From Bugula neritina (lineage: Eukaryota; Bryozoa; Gymnolaemata; Cheilostomatida; Bugulidae): a DNA stretch of 64,000 nt. This document shows positions 1-13,200 of this stretch, piece after piece. The stretch covers positions 20,252,628 to 20,316,627 of the forward strand of contig OZ037767.1 of the NCBI GenBank assembly GCA_964035545.1, in the 5' to 3' direction. The notes beneath the pieces were generated by a model. It was not told where the DNA came from. It searched no databases and was given only the letters and a program-made list of their open reading frames with translations. Within the stretch, counting starts at the first letter, position 1. Each line of letters begins with the position of its first letter. The translations under genes were made by a program, and so were the position numbers.

Positions 1-1230
1 AACCAATCACAGACATGCATTCTTTTATGAAGTTCCCTAGCACTTTGAGCATGTCTATATATACATAGGATATACCCATGCCATTGTTAACCATATGCTT
101 AATGCCAATATTATACAGTAACAAACTACCATTAAATGTTTATATATATATATTATACCACATGATTGTTATTTTAAATGATGAAAATAAGCACATGCAT
201 ATTGTTTATTTATTTAAAAATGTTTATATTACTTTATAGCATGACTATGAAGTTCTTGTACCTTTTGCATGTGTGGCTATATTATATAGTTGGGTAGCAA
301 ATCAAGGGTAAATAGGCTTATATCACATACTGTATGCTTATACTGCATACTGTATGCCTATCTTACATACTGCATGCATATATTACATAACTGTAAGCTT
401 GTATTACATAACTGTAAGCTTATATTACATACTGTAAGCTTATATTACATACTGTATGCTTATATAATATACTGTATGCATATATTACATACTGTATACT
501 TATATAGTTATATTACACGGTGTATGCTTATATTACATGTTGTATGCTCACATTACATACTGTATGCTTATACTACATACTATATGCTTATATTACGAAC
601 CCAAGTGATTCAAACAGCTGTGAGAGAAACACGACTCCTCGCTGGAAATCTCCCACATGCGCTGTGATAAGGAACAACTCAGCTCCAAGTCAGTCTGGCA
701 GCCAACAGCTCTGTAAGTAAAACTTCATGATATTCGGCTTTGACTTTAAACAAAGCATTTCATTGGACAAGATGTTTCGATTAGAACTGTGTATGACAAC
801 ATAACATATTCTATAATTCAAGACATATTCCTATAAGGGACTGCCAAGTATACAATAAATCTGCCCAATAATCACAGTTTGAGAATAGAAAAGCGAAAGA
901 ATAAAAATGTGCTTAATAAGCTTTAGGAGGAGAGGGAGGCTTTTTATAGTATATATGAATCAATACACTTTTCAATCAATACAATATACCATAACATAAC
1001 ACCTTGATTACAAGAAAATATAGTTTGGTTAGAAGTATAACCCAGTTATATGTAATCTCATGTAAAACTGGCTATGATTACAGAATGACGTTTACTGTTA
1101 AATTAGTTGATTGTTAGAAGTTGAGATGCACACACACACTCACCAACACACTGAGTAAAGGAAGGTTTTCAACTTATTACATATTAACTAGTCATACTAT
1201 ACCTGGTAAAAAGTTTACCTGGTAAAAAGT
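1..1230. other. 3' flank of the glutamate receptor gene
   Basis: No coding exon was recognised here. The stretch should carry the 3' UTR of the minus-strand receptor gene, whose stop codon is at 1231-1233. A minus-strand AATAAA-type motif (TTTATT on the plus strand) occurs near 205-213, about 1 kb past the stop, but no closer signal was picked out. A tandem repeat occupies about 316-600 and is listed separately. Confidence 0.5.
316..600. repeat. Degenerate ~20-bp tandem repeat (TTACATACTGTATGCTTATA-like)
   Basis: About 14 diverged copies of a unit close to TTACATACTGTATGCTTATA run head to tail. The reading frames open across it are by-products of the periodicity: their translations only cycle through Tyr/Cys/Ile/Leu words. 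It lies downstream of the receptor stop codon. Confidence 0.85.
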
Positions 1231-1240
1231 TTACCTGGTA
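1201..1240 (-). repeat. 16-bp tandem repeat carrying the receptor stop codon
   Basis: On the minus strand the unit ACCAGGTAAACTTTTT occurs two and a half times. The last sense codons and the stop of the glutamate receptor (ACC AGG TAA) are the start of the first unit, so a further copy of the stop context follows 16 and 32 bp downstream. Confidence 0.85.
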
Positions 1241-4200
1241 GCCTTAGGTTTACAGTAGTGCGATGTCTTGCCATTGCGGGGCTGCTTGTTAGCCCTCACA
1301 ATAGTCTCACCAAAAGATGCGAGAGTTCCAGCATCGTCTGTCTTAGTGCAGCTGTGTTTAGACTCTGTCGTCATCATCGTGTACCTTAGAAGTACATGGA
1401 GTGATTAAATGAAGTAAAACTTCACACAGTAGAACTTTATGAAACTAGGAGGGAGAGGCTGGAGTAGAGGAAAACGTATTTAAAGCAACAACTTAGCAGG
1501 ATGAGAAACAATTGAGATAGAAAGCGTCAGTTAACTAAAAACAGGTAACACAGTTTCTCTTATAAAAGAAAAAGGAGAGACTGATAACAGAGCCAAACAG
1601 AGCTAAATAAGTTGAATGTAAGTTCTTTGGTGAAAATGAAGCATAGTAAAATATCATGTGTCCGTGAATGAAATTTGAAGCGAAAATTTATAAAAATGCA
1701 TAAGACAAATTTTCAACAGAATGGGTTCACTAAAACTCTAATAATCAAAAATAAAATTGAATGAACAAATCAAGGAAAGAGGTGGGGCAGTAGTGTTATG
1801 TATGAAAAGAACCATGGAATCAAGCCAAGTTTGTCTATTGAGGATAATCGAGGGTTGCTGATTGGCCGGAGGAAGTTGAATTAGTTATGGATTAGCATAG
1901 GTTAACCGTGGTGAACGTCCACTCAATATACCTGCTTGATTTAAACACCGTGAAAGGCATCCGAGAAGATTCTGTCGCAATTTGATCAACTTGTCTATCA
2001 AAATGAGAGAAGATAACTTCTTAGTGTAAGACAACAATGATGATTAAAATTAATAAAACAATTCATTTAAAACATTCCATCTTTTCAACAGTAGCCTACA
2101 TACAATACATAGTTTTCATTACTTACTAAATTGAAACACCTAGCAGTCATACAGAAGATATTACAGAGGTTCTGTGGTACAGACACAAAGCATAAGTGTC
2201 AGAAAGACACGGCGAGGAAAATGAAACATTTCGATTATAAATAGCATATAATAATAATCAAGCATAAGAAATGACATGTAGAAAGGGGAGGGGCAGCATT
2301 TCAATAAATACAAATACTAGACAGAAGTTGTTAGACTATAGTGAGTACTGTGGTTACGTGAGAAGTGGTTAGAAGTATAGTTAGATACAGTGGTAAACAA
2401 CTTTTAGGGGTTTGATGACTTACAACCCAATTATAGCTGGAAATGTTAATGCAATGCTCCCTGCGTATCTCACGGTCCAGTTCTCGTGAAATTCCATAGG
2501 TCACAAGAAAAAGGCTTGGACCCCATTTTGTGTGTATAAAGCCAAAATGGCCAAATTGAGCAAATCTGTGAGTTAAATCTGGTACTCTAATTTTTCACGA
2601 ATTGAGGTTTTGGGACCCACAGCTTAGTGAGATACGGAGGGGGCACTGTACTTAATCAAATTGATTAAAGGCCGTTACATCCTATCAGAATACCTGTCAG
2701 AAATGAGCTGTGCAAAACTGATAAAAGTAATTAAATATTTTGCTCTTGTTGAAATAAATTTTTAATCTTGAAGAGACAGCACTTCTACTGTAAGTATGTA
2801 TAAACTATTCACTTAAACTGTAAGTATGTATAAACTGGTCACTCACACTGTAAGTATGTATAAACTATTCACTTACACTGTAAGTATGTGTCAACTATTT
2901 GCACTATCTAACACAACAAAATGCACATTGCTTCTACGTAAAGAAACAATCTCAACTCTACTTGAAGCAAAACAAATCAAAGCATTGCGTTTACCTTCGA
3001 GTCTTTGATTTAAGACGCTGAAATACACTCCTGGAATATCAGATATAAAACTCTAAGGCTATACCTACTAATTTCATACAAATAAGTAGGGTAACAGTGA
3101 AATTGCCTGGAGTAACTAGAGAGTGTGCTGACTATATGAAAATAGAGACCTTCTTAAATAGGAGAACATAAGGTGGCTTACAAATAATATGTTCAACTGA
3201 AAAAGTAGTCCAATATTTCAGAATTGATTTGGTGAGGACTTTGTGTACAACCAAGTGTAGGAATTTAAGTTTTTCTTTACACAGGAGAGTACTAGGCACC
3301 AGAAAACGTTTAATGCAAGAATAATATAACTGACTGTAACACAAGAAACAAAAAATCGAAGAATTTTAAAAGTAAAAATTAATGCAATTGCATTAACAGA
3401 CGTTAATTGGTGCACAGAGGCCATCTTAACTCCGAGTAAAATTGTTAAGAAACAAGTGAAAGCTGGTTACCAGTAGAAAAGTTTCAATTGAAATTAGATT
3501 AGCATTGGTTTTTATTACAGAAGAAGAGGTGACTTGAGTTGTTAATTTAATTGCATGTTAAGACAAGCACAAGGCACTAGGAGTTAATGAAAGTAACCAA
3601 TGCCAATGTCATAGATAACTTACGAGTATTTCGAGCTGGGACTCTTATTGGAGTTGAACGTCTTCCCTACGTGACACCGGATTTCCTTAGTCGTAGTAAA
3701 CTCACGCCTGGTGTTCCTCTCCGGGTGCCAAACAATGATGTAAGTCTTGGGCCAGAAGAGGAAAATTAAGGACACGGTAGCGCTGATTGATATACACAAG
3801 GTGAAGGTCAGTATCTGCAAAACATAAGAAAATTTTCATCTTTTACATCATCTTCATGATTACTGACTACAGTTCTATTAGTATTGCCAATCGAAATTGT
3901 AAAATGTTCTGCTGTTTGTTATTTAAAATCAATAATGCAAAAGTTAAATTAACTTTCTTTTTTGTTTAGCATTTTTAGTCAAAGATCAGCTTAAAAAATG
4001 AAAACACTATAATTAGGAGAAACCAGGTTATTATGGTGAATAAACTTTTTCATTTCCTCTTTCCTTTTGGGAAGCCGGTGGTGACCCACCTTAAACTCAG
4101 TAGCAAAGTAGAGCGGAATGAAGGCTATCCATATGACGCACGTGACGTACATACTAAAGCCAATAAACTTTGCTTCATTAAAGTTGGCTGGAACATTCCT

Positions 4201-7200
4201 AGCGTTGACAGCATAGAAAGTGCATATAGAGATCAGGAAGAAGACAAATCCGAATGGACCAAGGATACCATAAGTGGAAACTTTGCAACTCAACTCTGCG
4301 GTGTTGAATGTAGGGTAGGTTACCTGAAAATACACTCAAACCGTGTCACATCACAATAACTGTGACAATACTGCTGTTTATAGCTGTAGCATGGCTGCTT
4401 TAGTGCAAGTCATTTAACATTTATGCTCTCATCGATCGGCCTTTCTAAAGTACTTTAATAATAATAAAATTACACGTTTGCAAGAAACAGAGTGCAATAA
4501 GATGTCTAAGCAATACTGTAATAATAAAATTGAAACACTCCAAGTTGGAATCAGTTGCTATAATTTAGTAGTTCCAACTCTGCAGGGCTTTGTGCACACG
4601 ACTATTCTATGAATGCTGCCTCTGCCAACTCACTTCAGCTGCCGCAGGATCCCAAACAAGCATTGAAATGATGATGGCCAATTCAACTGCAATCAGCAGC
4701 ACTGTGATGGAAACCAGTGACCAGGTTTTCATGCAGTGCATCTTCTTTGCCAGAATTTTCTTCTTTCCTCTGGCCAGGATTCTAGCTATCCTGTTGGTTT
4801 TAGTTAGTACAGCACCATAAATCATAGAGAATGAAAAGCCGGGCAGTATCCTCGTAATGTAGCATGTCACTGTTGTTGGCTTCAGAACAAAGGCTATAGT
4901 TGATCTAAACAACACAATAATTTTATAGTTTAGATAAGAACTTGATCATTATAGTCAAAAGAACTTGCATAGGTATTCCTAAAACTCCTTTAAATTTAGC
5001 TGTTCCAACAACTACGAATAAAAACTGTCGGCAAGAACTGTTGTATAATAAATAACAATAACCGCTTCTGAATCATCCAATCAGATTGGCTAGCCAATCA
5101 TAACAGCAAATAGATAAGGTAGATTATATAAACCAATCATAAGTTTGCTTACAAGTAGGCAAGTAATATTCCGGTTAGGATGAGGTAACTAAGTTCACGA
5201 CTTGAGGCTTTCATGATTGGCGTATCGTTGTGCCTAGCCGCTATGCACAGGGTTCCCACAGCTAAGGTGATGCCGATGACAGCACATGCCACTGGAAGGA
5301 CAAAGTTGACCTCATGCCATTTCAAGTAATCTACTTCTATGAACACGCAGCCTGTAGAACAGCACATTTCACAGGAAATCTCAGTGACATATATACTGAT
5401 GTTACAAGTTGTAAATCTTCTAAGAGATAAATGACCAAACAATGTTGGTACATATCGATAGGTAAATTATAGTTAGTCAATGAATTGAAATAGTGAGATA
5501 AGTAAATGAGTCATAGCCAATTCTCAGTTCCTACTTCAATATATTAGTAAGTGCCAAGAGTTAAATGAACAACCTATATAAAGAATCATTCTAGTAAATT
5601 ACTAAGTAAATAATAACTGTTGAGTTACGATTTAGTACTACTGGTGTCCGGTAAAATAGGTACAGTTAAAAATGGCACAGGTAATAATGGTACAAATGAA
5701 AAAGTAGGTAAAATTGGTACATTTTTAATATTGGGGTTTGGGGTTAAGAGTTTGGAATGGGGGTTTGAGCTTGAGGGTTTGGTTGTAATGGTTGAGGGTG
5801 GGGCTCGAAAGGCTGGGGATTTGCGGTCGAGGGCTTCAAGGGTTGGTGGTTTGGGGCTGGGAAAATTTAACACCAGTGTGCCAATCTTACCTACTTTTCC
5901 ATTTGTGGCAATCTTACCTGTGCCATTTTTAACTGTGCCCCTTTTACCTAAAGTCAGTGCTACTACTTACTAATAACTAGTGATATAGTCATAACTACTA
6001 ACTACCAAATGTACATAAGAGCTATCTACCTGTGAGGTTGGTATTGGGTCGCCAGCCCTGGTCACATTTCTCACATAGTTCACTGGAGTTTAGAAACTCC
6101 TCAGCTTCACACTTCTCGCACCTCCAGCAACAAGTTGACCCATCAGCGAAGATCTTTCAAAGACAAATACAACTATTTGTAAGATCACACAACTTTACTA
6201 AGGATATTTTGGAGTTGGCCTCTCTTTCACAACTGATCAGGTTTGAACTGGGCATTACACTTGAGGCTTCCACAATGCAAGCTGAGACAAGTTAATGTTT
6301 GATACGATTGAAGAACTAAAGCTAAGTGGAAGTAATCTTATAAATAATTACTTGGATATTGCAGTGCAACTGTACTACTAAATGTACTACCAGCTGTACT
6401 ACCATTAGCTGTACCAGCGACTGTCACAGCGACTGCACCACTTTTTTGTGTGCAACAAAAGACTTATTGCCACTTTTGTTACTGACCTTTGCATAGCCTT
6501 TGGTACATTCTTCACTACAGATAGATGTTGGGGGCTGCCCAGTCGTCCCCTTCCACTGAATAGTTGAGTTCTCCATGACGAGAGAACCTCTTTCAAATGC
6601 TGCTACTTGGACATATTCATAAGTTCCGTTAATTTGTTGCTGGAAGTTCATTATTTGGTAACTGCATACAAGAATATAAAATATATTATAATTATTATAA
6701 TGAATGATAAAATTAGAAATATTATATCACAATTAGTATAACAAATTGTATAATATAGTAATATTATATAATTAGTGTAATAAATTATATAATATAGCAA
6801 TACGATATAATTAGTAAAATAAATTATATATTATAACTTCAATTGATTGCTTGCTATGCAATTTCTTTCACAATGTTACAGTGAAGGGTGACTCACTTGT
6901 ACGGAGGGTTTCCATTTTCATCAAAGTATAGCTGTTTATTGCTGAACGTCGTGAAGTTCACTTCCTTTAAGTAAGTGAGATATTGCTCACCGTCAAGTGG
7001 CATCAGAGCTGGACATAACGTCTGCAAAACAAACAGCCGTGAGGTCTTGGCTGTGAAGTTTTGGCTGTGAAGTTTTGGCTGCTCTTATCAGTTTTTATGA
7101 CAAACTAATGAACTAATTTTAGTTCAGCAGCTGCTATTAGAAATACAGAATAATGTAAGTTACAGATTTTTCAAAACAACACATAAAGTACTTACCTCAT

Positions 7201-10200
7201 CAGGGCAGTGGTCACGGATCATGTCATGAAGGCCGTGAGCCGCTAGATACAGCGCGTCTGCGACGAAACCGATCTTACCATCAAGGTTAAAGTTGAAGGA
7301 TAGATCTTCTCTGCCTGTATCACATGTCGTAAACACAATATAATTAACTACATAACCAGTGGACAGCTGTAACGTGCACTTATACATGATAAATAACTCC
7401 TGCATCCATAACTAGCCATTATACCAATGCAGCAGTTTGCATTCCTACTGTTTTTTTCTGCAGGTTCTACTCTTTTAAAATGACGACTGCTCTCTTGAAA
7501 AACGCCAACCCTGACTTAGAAAAGACAACTCTTAAGGTTGTGAACCATTTGTTGAGCTCTAGTAGCCTAGTTAGATCAATCACAACGAGAAGCTCACCTG
7601 TGCACAAACGTGATCCTGCGGCAGCACTGAAAGTGCAGTTAAACTTATGCTGCCAGAGCTCGTTGAACCACGGGTTGTTAGAGTTAGTGGAGGGTTTGAG
7701 GGAGAGATAATGGTCCTCAAAGGAGGGGTAGGGGTCGGACTTCAGACTGATGGAGAAGCTGCCTTGAGCTGCGTCTTCAATACCTTCCACAACATCTGAT
7801 CTGGTGTTCCACCCGTCACTGGAACATATCAAATAGTGTTCACACAAATCTCTTTAATTGTTTGTAGTGTTCACTTCTATAACATTGAAAGTTTGCACCG
7901 AGGACGTTTGTGAGCAGGAGTATGTCAGAATGACACGGAAATGTACATTATATACAAAACCAACAATAAGTAGTTAGAATAAATTTAAAGAAAAACAAAT
8001 AAAAAAAATACTATTAAAAACCTTCCGTGTTATAATAAGACCACGGGTTGTAATATAGTCATATGAACTATATACTATAGATGGGCTAAAAGCATTGTGA
8101 GAGTGTAATATAGCGCATGCTGAGGATAGGTAAGATTGGTGGCAAAACTGCAGCCAAAAATCAGCTTTTACTTCTAAACATTAATTATAGTTACATAAAC
8201 CTCAAAAATAAATGACATCAAAATACAATATCTGCCTGCAGTTTACTATGTCCCACAAAAGAAGACAACTCCGGTTAGAGTCACTAGCAAATGCATTAAT
8301 TACTTTCGCTGAGTAGTTACATTTGATTAAGACTAGAATTACATATTATAATGCAGTTGATTAAAACGGTATGATATAATAATCTTTATTCTGTGATGGC
8401 CATTTTCAGACAACCAACTAGCACAATAATGTGCAACTGGTATAAGGGTTGAATCTTAAAATTTGACCACCATATATTTTTATAATTAGACAGAATTATG
8501 TTTTTTAATTTATTAGTATTGATATTAGCATGCATCAACCGTCCACGGAACTATTTCACCAGAACATATCTCCTCAACGCCCGAACCCCACCCCCCAAGA
8601 CTATTTTCTTTATACACTTTATACCTTCCGACGACAGTGAACTGGTGGTGGAGGTTTTGTTTCCGGAGGGCAGCGATCAACAGCCTCGTGTGTTCACCGT
8701 GACAGAAGCAAACAATGACACTGGCAGCCTTGTTGTCAACAAGCAGTTGGATTGCGTCATCCAGGTCATCGGCAGCGGTCTCCATCATGTACTCTGCCCC
8801 GACACACACCCCTTTCTTGTCAGCCTCGTCCTTGAAATGGTTAATACCTTTCAGTCCGTATGCACCTGTAAATAGAACATATGCAACACTAATATGCAAC
8901 ACTACTATGTAATATCTTGTAATGATGGTGGGCTAGTAACACAGCGCATCATGTATATACATTTTAGGAAATTCCACTTTTCAAATAAAATTGATCCAAA
9001 TTTCAATTAAATCTTTCAACTTCTAGAAAAGAATCAAAACTAAAAACTGAATCCAGATTTGGTCAAACCTTGTAAGATTGCAACAGACTATTTAACAACT
9101 TTTATCTATTTGTACATCTCTTGAAACCCTAGAGGAAGCAACTCCTATTATGAATGTGAGTTTTCACTTTATACTTATGTCCACAGGAAAAACATAATAA
9201 CAACCATCCTCTCTAAAGGTATTCAAGCAGTTAGTTAGTTACATTTACCACCAGAGCAACTCCACATATGAATAAATCAACATTCTACGTTCACTATTAC
9301 AATTTATATACATTTATTTGCTTCAATCAAATTTTTAAGCTAAACATTGTCACAATTTATGCTAATCATGTTTTATTGGCCCTATTTGATATAATAGGTA
9401 ATAATTAACAATTATATTTATAAAAAATTAGCAAGACCTAAAGAATTTTACTTTCACTCATCACACTTGAAAGTAGCTATTATTATACACTGGTCATTGG
9501 CCACAGCAATTAAGGCAATATTGCGAGTTAAAATTAAAAACTGGTAATCTAGTAATTGCCAACACCATTTCTTTTGATTAACTAACGGTCGTTGCTGTGA
9601 CAAAACATGGTTGAGTTGGTAATTTAGATTTGGTCATCAACGGTCATCGTGGTCAGCATTGCCAAAAGAGGCGCTAAGCTCAATACATCAGCTGATTATA
9701 CAAGTGCTGTCATTACCACGCTGTGATGCACACGTAACAACACTTGAGAAATTGAATTAGGTACGATGGCCATTCATTCAACTAACTGCAACCACTTGGA
9801 GTAATTGAGTTGAAAAACAGGGTGTTTGTAACTTTGCCTTTTGGTTGTCAACTAAAATAGTTATAGTTATGCTCTTTCTAAAACTCATTAGCAGCGAATG
9901 CAGAATGCACACAAGCTTTTACCAGAGCACTCCTTATGTATTGGACAAGTATCTTTAAAAGGTCAAGGTTGTTTTATAGACTTTAGCAACCCTACTGTCT
10001 ACTGTATGCAAGCTGAACTTGGTGTGATTCTAGCATCAAATAAAAGATGTCAAATGCATTGAAGGATAAAAGTGGCTACAGTATTTATTGCTTTTTTCAC
10101 TCCTTCCAAAGCAAGAATTACAAATTTTGCATGATGTATATAAGGTGTTTTGGTAGCTATGAGAAGAAATAAACTGAAAACGAAGCTATAGTTGGTGCTG

Positions 10201-13200
10201 TTGTTACACTGAGTTGCTCCACAAGTCATCTAACCACTTCTCAAGCTCTAAGGTTGCCCAATAAGTCAACAGTTTGAAGCAGTACCAGAAAGTTACATTA
10301 ATTTAGACTAAAATCTGCAGAAATATCTTGGTTACGACTAAAACAAGACTTTCAAATCGTACACCCAACTAAATTGTTCACTTGTATCTTCCATGAACCC
10401 ACCAACAACCTGATTGCAACATTGAGTTTTGAAAATAGACCATCACAATTTTTTCATTGTTTGATATCTCTCAATATATGTAAGAAAGTACTTTATGCTT
10501 TCAACTTAGCTGTACAAATACTTTTAGGAAATGTTTCAAGAGTTTATATTATCCTATTTATTAATCTGCTTATTAAGCAGGTAAGAATAACATAACCAAA
10601 ATAGCAATAATTATTCATAATGAAATCAACTAAACTCATTAATAGGCGAGATGAAATCATTGAAGGTAAGTGCACACAAACCCTAAAGTGTACTTAGCTC
10701 TGAAGTCTAATCCAAGTTAGCTCTAGAAACTTCATTACTGCACAATACAAATAGTCAGATTTGATTATTTAACATGAGCTGAAAAGAAAAGAATGTAATT
10801 GGAAAAGGAAATCGTGTGAACAAATGTAAGCTATTAATCAAAAAACCATTTTTATACAAATTATGTTTTACATTTTTCATATTTTTCCTAAAAACATAAC
10901 TAGTACGTAAATTTCATTGGCCGGTTTAGGAGTGTCGATTGAAAAGTAGAAAATTTTATTATTTAAATAATTGAAGATGTATTTACCATCTTCTCTCCCA
11001 AAACACATACTAAAAGTACATTCTAAAATAAATACACCCGACCAACTGCGGTAGTTTTACATGTCTACAGCAATTTCAAACCTTTTTAAATGTGAGGAAA
11101 ATAACTAGAGGCTAAGACTTTTGCCCTCCACACTATCAATAGTAAAACAACCAGAAATAAATGTTAATAGATGCCACACTTTCTTACCTTCAGAGTACAA
11201 AGCCGACACGTATCGCCACCCTGAAGCATAGATAAACTCTACGAGGGCCTTTGCTTGCTCGCTATCTGGAGCAACCACTCTGAGGAAGTAAGGGTACAAC
11301 TTGGTGTCGCTCAGCGTGGTGGACGTCGCGCTGTACCCTATTTCAGGAATCTGGAACTGTGCCAACATGTTCTGGACATCTTCAGTGAGAGAAGAGCTGC
11401 CTGGACCAATCACACCTGTAAGAAGTGGCAGCTACAGCGTATCTACATTATACATCTACACTCTACACCTACACTCTACATTATACATTTACACTATGCA
11501 TTATACATCTACACTCTACATTATACATCTACAATGTACATTAGACATCTACACTCTACATTATACATCTACACTCTACATTATACATCTAAAATGTACA
11601 TTAGACATCTACACTCTACATTATACACCTATAACACTCTACATTATACACCTACACTATACATTATACACCTACACTCTACATTATACACCTACACTCT
11701 ACATTATACATCTACACTCTACATTATACATCTACACTCTACATTATAGTGTTGTAGTTTTCTTTACTAATAGTACAATAGTTCCAACCATTATCATGCT
11801 ATGTATATTATTGTGTTAGATATCTTTATATTAGGTATATGCTGTCTATCAACTATGCTTATTTGCAGCTCATAAAGTTATGAGCCAAGCTTTAAGAAGG
11901 GGGGGGGGATTAATGAGCCTCCCACAGCCAGAGCTATGAAACTCCGGCTATACTCTAGAGTCTAGAGTATAGAGTATAGCAGAACTGACCTGCAATAGGC
12001 TTTGTATAGTTGAGACCATCACATATGAGCTCTTGAGAGCTAAAGAAGGAGCTGCGAATAAATGCCTTAGTCTCTCTTAGAGCTTTAGGGGGGTACCAGC
12101 ACGAGTCCCGTATATCACAGCCAAGTTTCACCTTGGGCAGAAGTGTCTTGTCCTCATTTATCTGCTGGAGTATGAAGAGAAAAGCTTCTATACGCTGGAT
12201 ACCATACTCCTCCCATATAGAGCCACACTCCGCAGGGCCATCCTATAGCAAAGGGAATAGTAACGAGTCAAATATCTTGCTTTTTTACCACTGCCATGTC
12301 ACAACTAAAGCCTAACAATTAGTATTATTGAGTGGAAATATATAATTAGTTTGCATAGGAGCAGCACCAACAAGTTGGAATTTTGTTTTTAATCAAATTT
12401 CAAACTGTCTACAAGGTGTTTTTGTATATCAAGGCTAAATGCTTCATAATTAATCTAATTGTGCTATGTTTCATTATCAACTGTTTTAATTTCTTTTATT
12501 CATAAAAAGTAAAATATTTAAAGTTTAACTGCATGAAAATGCTTGTCTATAACGGAGCAGTAGCTAGTTGATAGAGAGAGTAACTTTGTGGAATTTCTTA
12601 GTAAACTCGTCTCTTTTGAGGGCTAGTAGCTGACCACCCACACTATGGTACTGCAAGCATTTCAGTATCTGTATCTACACAACTACAAACACACTCCAAC
12701 TAAACCATATTGAATGTCATAGAATCAATCTAATAACTCTTCACCACGGCTAATTCTAATCTTCCCCAAACATGTGTCTAGAATATGCATTATTAATCAT
12801 CTTCCAATATTAAATTAATGCACTATTTTTATTCATTATTTGATCACAGACAATCTTTATTTAGAGATTGCTTGGAACACTAAATTCATTGATTCAGGTT
12901 GCGATAATTACTTGAGAATATACTACCTTAGCCAACAATAAACGTACAATATGTAAGTATACCAGCTGTGGTCTAGGGGTTAGAGCGTTCGCCTTGTGAA
13001 CACGAAGTTGTGGGTTGTGGGTTCAAACCCCGACAAAGGCCATTGGTGATGTTAGGAAGATCATCCAGTCATAATTGCTCCTGTGCCTCATTTGAACATG
13101 TCCTTAGCCCGTTCTAACAAAAACCCTTTCTATCAGGGGTTTCTCACAGGGATAGCGACTATAAACTTGCGTGAGTTTTTTTTTATGTAAGTATACCAGT

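Larger units (their letters stand above)
1385..3623. other. Last intron of the glutamate receptor gene
   Basis: Bounded on the minus strand by donor GTAAGT (3623-3618) after TAC TC and acceptor ...TCTAAG before GTACACG. The phase (2) matches on both sides. It contains a MITE-like element (2452-2648) and a 30-bp tandem repeat (2787-2906); nothing else was recognised. Confidence 0.8.

Noticed and set aside
4033-4359. Plus-strand frames opposite receptor exons (for example 4033-4359, 5620-5973, 7480-7710, 8498-8875)
   Set aside because: Antisense shadows of well-supported minus-strand exons or of the family C element.
7196-7314. Loss of the distal glutamate-binding lysine in the receptor
   Set aside because: First suspected at the LMPLDG segment; counting from the Asp280 equivalent places the lysine in the DGKIGF segment, where it is present (Lys366).
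12966-13040. A functional tRNA gene
   Set aside because: The A- and B-box-like parts are present, but the anticodon stem does not pair, a tail and target duplication follow, and the whole behaves as a SINE.
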